In this document: one piece after another, positions 61,325 to 64,000 of the stretch
Layout: the number at the start of each line of letters is the position of its first letter
Numbering within the stretch: the first letter of the stretch is position 1
Assembly: GCF_019219075.1 (NCBI RefSeq)
Contig: NZ_JAHUWJ010000009.1
Location: 1-64,000, forward strand
Direction: 5' to 3'
Length of the DNA: 64,000 bases
Source: Chitinophaga sp. sic0106
GTDB taxonomy: Bacteria; Bacteroidota; Bacteroidia; Chitinophagales; Chitinophagaceae
Made by a program: the position numbers and the translations under genes
The notes under the pieces: generated by a model
What the model was told of the DNA's origin: nothing
Databases searched by the model: none
What the model saw: only the letters and a program-made list of their open reading frames with translations

Positions 61325-63058
61325 ATGCAGAAATTATTGACAAATTATATGAAATACGGCGTGGCGGGTGTGTTTGCGGCAATGATCGGTTTTACCGCCT
61401 GTACAAGGGAAACGGTGGCCCCTGTGCGTTATGATACGGATACGTCCGCACAGCTGATCGGTAATCCGAGTCTGAAAGAAAGGAAAGTGCTGATCATCGG
61501 TGTTGATGGCGCCATTGCTCACCTGGTGGATACGTACAAGCCACCGGTGATTGCAGGCCTGCTGCCGAAAAGTACGTATACGTTTAACGGGATGAATGAT
61601 ACCATCAACAGTGCCGGCGCTACCTGGTCCACGCTGATGACCGGGTTCCCGGTGCAGGCGCATAAGGTGATAGACAGCACGCTTATTCCACGTTCAGTGG
61701 AAGGTAGTCATGATCCGATTAAATACTACAACAGCTTTTTGTATTATATCAAGGAAGATAATAACCGCGCTAAGATCACCAGTATCTCGCAATGGGCTGA
61801 TCTCAACTATTTCACGATGAACGTGGCCGATAAAATCGTGAATGTAGATGTTGCCAAAGGGGATAAAGGTGTGGCGGAGGAAGCGGTAAAAGAATTAGCA
61901 AATGCAGATCCGGATATCGTTATCGTTAATTTCAACGGACCTGCTGTTGCCGGCAAAAAAACAGGCTTCCTGGATAATGCGGAATATCGCCAATCCATCA
62001 TGGATGTGGATGCCCGCATTGGTGAAGTGGTGAAAGCTTTGCAGGCCAGAAAGGATACTGCAAAAGAAGAGTGGCTGGTAGTGATTCAAAATACCACTGG
62101 AGGCTTCCTCAACCGGATGGGTGGTGCATCGCACTACGAAAGGGATAACATGACGATCTACTACAGTCCGGTAATCACGCCGGGTCGTGTGGATGGTCCG
62201 TGGTTCCATTCCACCGGCGTACGTTATTTGGGTGGTGCCGGTAACTACGTTCGCGCTGAAAATAATGATGGCGGATTGTATAACCTGGGTGATAAAGAGA
62301 TGACGATTGAAGCGAAAGTACGTTTCAATAAAGGACCACGGGGCAACTATACCTACAGCTATCCGCCTTTCCTCAGTAAGATCGATTCACTGGATGGCAC
62401 TATTGCCGGATGGGGCTTTTACAGAGATGGTACCAACATTGCGTTTGCTTACCAGGACGGTAAAAATGCCAACGAGGTACGCCCTGGTGTAGGCATCAGC
62501 GATGGGAACTGGCATGCGATTACGGCTACACTGAAACATACCTACGATGCTACTAACGGGCATACCTATACGGCAAGCGCCTATATAGATGGTACCGCCA
62601 AAGCTACTACCACTATCAAAAAAGGAGAGCCGAAAATAGAATCGCTGGCGCCGTTGGTCATCGGTTATCGCCCGGTGATTTACAACGATAACAACGAAAT
62701 CGATATGTACATGATTGATGTGCATATCTACAATACGGTGCTGCCGGATGACGTGATCCTTACGAACGCCAAATCGTATGATGTAAATCCTGCCAGTCCA
62801 TATGCAGCCAATGTAATCGGTAACTGGTCGGGAGATGAGGAGTTGGGAAATACACTGTATGACCGCAGTGCCAGCAAAAAGAATTTCACCGTAACGGGCA
62901 GGCCCAGCTGGGATGCATTTAACCTGGTAATGGGTACTACGCCTGGGCCATGTAATTTGGATGTGGCGGCCAGTGTGCTCGATTGGATCGGGATTACGCT
63001 GCCGGCTACTACGAAGCCGCCGGGAGTGAGCTGGATTAAGGTGATTGGAGCGAAGTAA
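61325..63058 (+). CDS. Alkaline-phosphatase-fold lipoprotein with LamG-like domain (copy 3)
   Basis: The protein has about 577 residues from the start at 61325 (an ATG at 61316 or 61352 is also possible), with lipoprotein signal AAMIGFTACTRE. It is the most eroded copy: Asp in IGVDGAI is kept, the nucleophile position is Ser (NSAGATW), the DxxGH motif reads AVAGK, and the SDHG motif reads NTTG. The LamG-like domain (from about 315) and C-terminal VLDWIGITL segment match copies 1 and 2. It is the last gene of the operon, followed by a terminator. Confidence 0.82.
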   Translation: MQKLLTNYMKYGVAGVFAAMIGFTACTRETVAPVRYDTDTSAQLIGNPSLKERKVLIIGVDGAIAHLVDTYKPPVIAGLLPKSTYTFNGMNDTINSAGATWSTLMTGFPVQAHKVIDSTLIPRSVEGSHDPIKYYNSFLYYIKEDNNRAKITSISQWADLNYFTMNVADKIVNVDVAKGDKGVAEEAVKELANADPDIVIVNFNGPAVAGKKTGFLDNAEYRQSIMDVDARIGEVVKALQARKDTAKEEWLVVIQNTTGGFLNRMGGASHYERDNMTIYYSPVITPGRVDGPWFHSTGVRYLGGAGNYVRAENNDGGLYNLGDKEMTIEAKVRFNKGPRGNYTYSYPPFLSKIDSLDGTIAGWGFYRDGTNIAFAYQDGKNANEVRPGVGISDGNWHAITATLKHTYDATNGHTYTASAYIDGTAKATTTIKKGEPKIESLAPLVIGYRPVIYNDNNEIDMYMIDVHIYNTVLPDDVILTNAKSYDVNPASPYAANVIGNWSGDEELGNTLYDRSASKKNFTVTGRPSWDAFNLVMGTTPGPCNLDVAASVLDWIGITLPATTKPPGVSWIKVIGAK

Positions 63059-63069
63059 TGGATGATATT

Positions 63070-63103
63070 AAATCGGGTGAGCAAAAAAATGCTCACCCGA
63101 TTT
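63070..63103. terminator. Bidirectional terminator at the end of the operon
   Basis: AAATCGGGTGAGCA and TGCTCACCCGATTT form a perfect 14-bp stem with an all-A loop. It lies between the converging operon (stop at 63058) and the RHS gene (stop at 63106). Confidence 0.8.
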
Positions 63104-63105
63104 AT

Positions 63106-64000
63106 TTAAAAGTTTGAGGGTGCGTAAATAATCTTGTTAAATTGGATTGTTCCCGCCCTTCTCATCTGCATCCAGATGGATGCAGAGTTGCGTAATGATT
63201 CACCCGTAGCTCTGTAATGACCTGTCACATTTTTTAGCACGAGGTTGTTGTCCTGATTGAGGCTCACGTATCCTGCGCCATACGTTAGGTCGCCTTCCCC
63301 TTCGACGGCTGCGTGCGATATTATGCTGCTTCCTACTTTGACCTGAAAGTCTCTGAAAGAAATAGTAAACTTAAAATCTTCGTCACTACTGTTCAAAGCC
63401 TCGTTTATTTGCTGTGGTGTCTGCGCCCATCTTGCCCAACCCATCTCCAGATAAGAATCACGTTCAAGCTTTTCGTCCTTTAAACCTTCTGGATCGGTAT
63501 TTTGGAAAATCCTGTTGCCATAAGCATCAAAACCATACACATCATTAACACCTCTAAAAATAGAAGCTTTGGGTTTTCTTATGGCAATGTTTAGTCGCTC
63601 TTCTACAGACATTCCTTGATAGTAATCACGATATGATTTGTAAATAGGTACTATCTCCGCACGTGTCAGGCTTCGGTCTTTGAGTCCATCCCCTAAGGCA
63701 GCCCAAAAATGTGGGCCTACTTCCTCTTGGGCGAGGGCAGCCAGTTCATCAATACGGGCAAATCTTTCATCTGATATATACGTGGCTAATACATCTTCTA
63801 TGGCATCAGCCAGCACTGCTTCCGGGGCTACCATTGCCGTCGCCATGTCTACGAGTGTCATTAGCTCCACCGAGCCTTCAAATGTCTCTATTATTTCGGC
63901 ATCCATCAGAAAGTGCCCGCTTGGATCATAATTCTTAACGGGGTTATTGAGTGCATAGGCATAACGGTTATATACGTCCGACTGATATGGTTTACCACCT
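63106..64000 (-). CDS. RHS-repeat protein, C-terminal part (5' end beyond window)
   Basis: The minus-strand frame stays open to the right edge. The residues just inside the edge read YNRYAYALNNPVKNYDPSGH, the end of the RHS-repeat-associated core domain (RYxYxxNNPxxxxDPxG). About 270 unique residues follow, starting with a hydrophobic stretch and ending NKIIYAPSNF. In such proteins the part after the core is a variable tip, often a toxin. I recognise no catalytic motif in it. The first ATG inside the window (63906) is internal to the protein. No immunity gene follows: a terminator and a convergent gene come directly next. Confidence 0.85.
   Translation of the reverse strand, partial: GGKPYQSDVYNRYAYALNNPVKNYDPSGHFLMDAEIIETFEGSVELMTLVDMATAMVAPEAVLADAIEDVLATYISDERFARIDELAALAQEEVGPHFWAALGDGLKDRSLTRAEIVPIYKSYRDYYQGMSVEERLNIAIRKPKASIFRGVNDVYGFDAYGNRIFQNTDPEGLKDEKLERDSYLEMGWARWAQTPQQINEALNSSDEDFKFTISFRDFQVKVGSSIISHAAVEGEGDLTYGAGYVSLNQDNNLVLKNVTGHYRATGESLRNSASIWMQMRRAGTIQFNKIIYAPSNF

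Overview
The window looks like a chromosomal stretch of a Bacteroidota bacterium, most likely Chitinophaga or a close relative. This is inferred from four SusC/SusD-type outer-membrane pairs, an ECF sigma/FecR switch, many lipoproteins of Bacteroidota-specific families (DUF4843, PKD-like, DUF5007, DUF5008, DUF4983, fasciclin) and TAnnTTTG-like promoters. The genus is inference. By eye, the first ~16 kb is clearly A+T-richer than the rest. It begins with an IS256-type transposase remnant and ends in a gene-poor tract with repeated small hairpins, so it has the look of an accessory island.

The most interesting region is 0.3-14.2 kb. On the minus strand it has a small peptide gene (6426-6665), an 877-residue class III-type lanthipeptide synthetase (3711-6344; lyase-like, kinase and LanC-like domains), a second small peptide gene (3258-3494) and a secreted S9 prolyl-oligopeptidase-type peptidase (315-3026). 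The two small peptides share a hydrophobic N-terminal half and have unrelated Ser/Thr/Cys-containing C-terminal halves, as expected for leader and core. One carries two perfect [S/T]xx[S/T]xxC motifs, the labionin/lanthionine pattern. Divergently on the plus strand lie a SusC/SusD pair and a GH2 glycosidase. No ABC exporter is visible. I read this as an undescribed lanthipeptide-type system in a Gram-negative host that may use a Sec-like leader and a cell-envelope peptidase.

14.2-16.4 kb is mostly non-coding, with one small hypothetical gene (14872-15153) and a set of hairpins built on GGA-YYYY-TCC. 16.4-21.6 kb holds ordinary genes: two GlxA-type DJ-1/AraC regulators, a RibD-C/DHFR-like reductase, a beta-lactamase-family serine hydrolase and glyceraldehyde-3-phosphate dehydrogenase.

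31.7-21.7 kb (minus strand) is one transport operon: ECF sigma, FecR, SusC with an STN domain, SusD, DUF4843 lipoprotein, PKD-like lipoprotein and a TlpA-type thioredoxin. 31.9-39.0 kb (plus) has a lipoprotein with a Gly/Pro/Thr linker, a membrane LytTR regulator, and a TonB receptor/beta-helix lipoprotein/diheme cytochrome operon. 39.2-42.0 kb holds a small lipoprotein, a DbpA-like helicase with a DEFD motif II, and peptidase E.

42.8-63.1 kb is a single 12-gene plus-strand operon preceded by a long structured leader. It contains two SusC/SusD/fasciclin modules with DUF5007 and DUF5008 lipoproteins, an M60 (mucin-type) metallopeptidase and three alkaline-phosphatase-fold/LamG lipoproteins whose metal-binding motifs are eroded. 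It is probably a glycoprotein or glycan capture locus. The window ends inside an RHS-repeat protein (minus strand) whose unique C-terminal tip could be a toxin.
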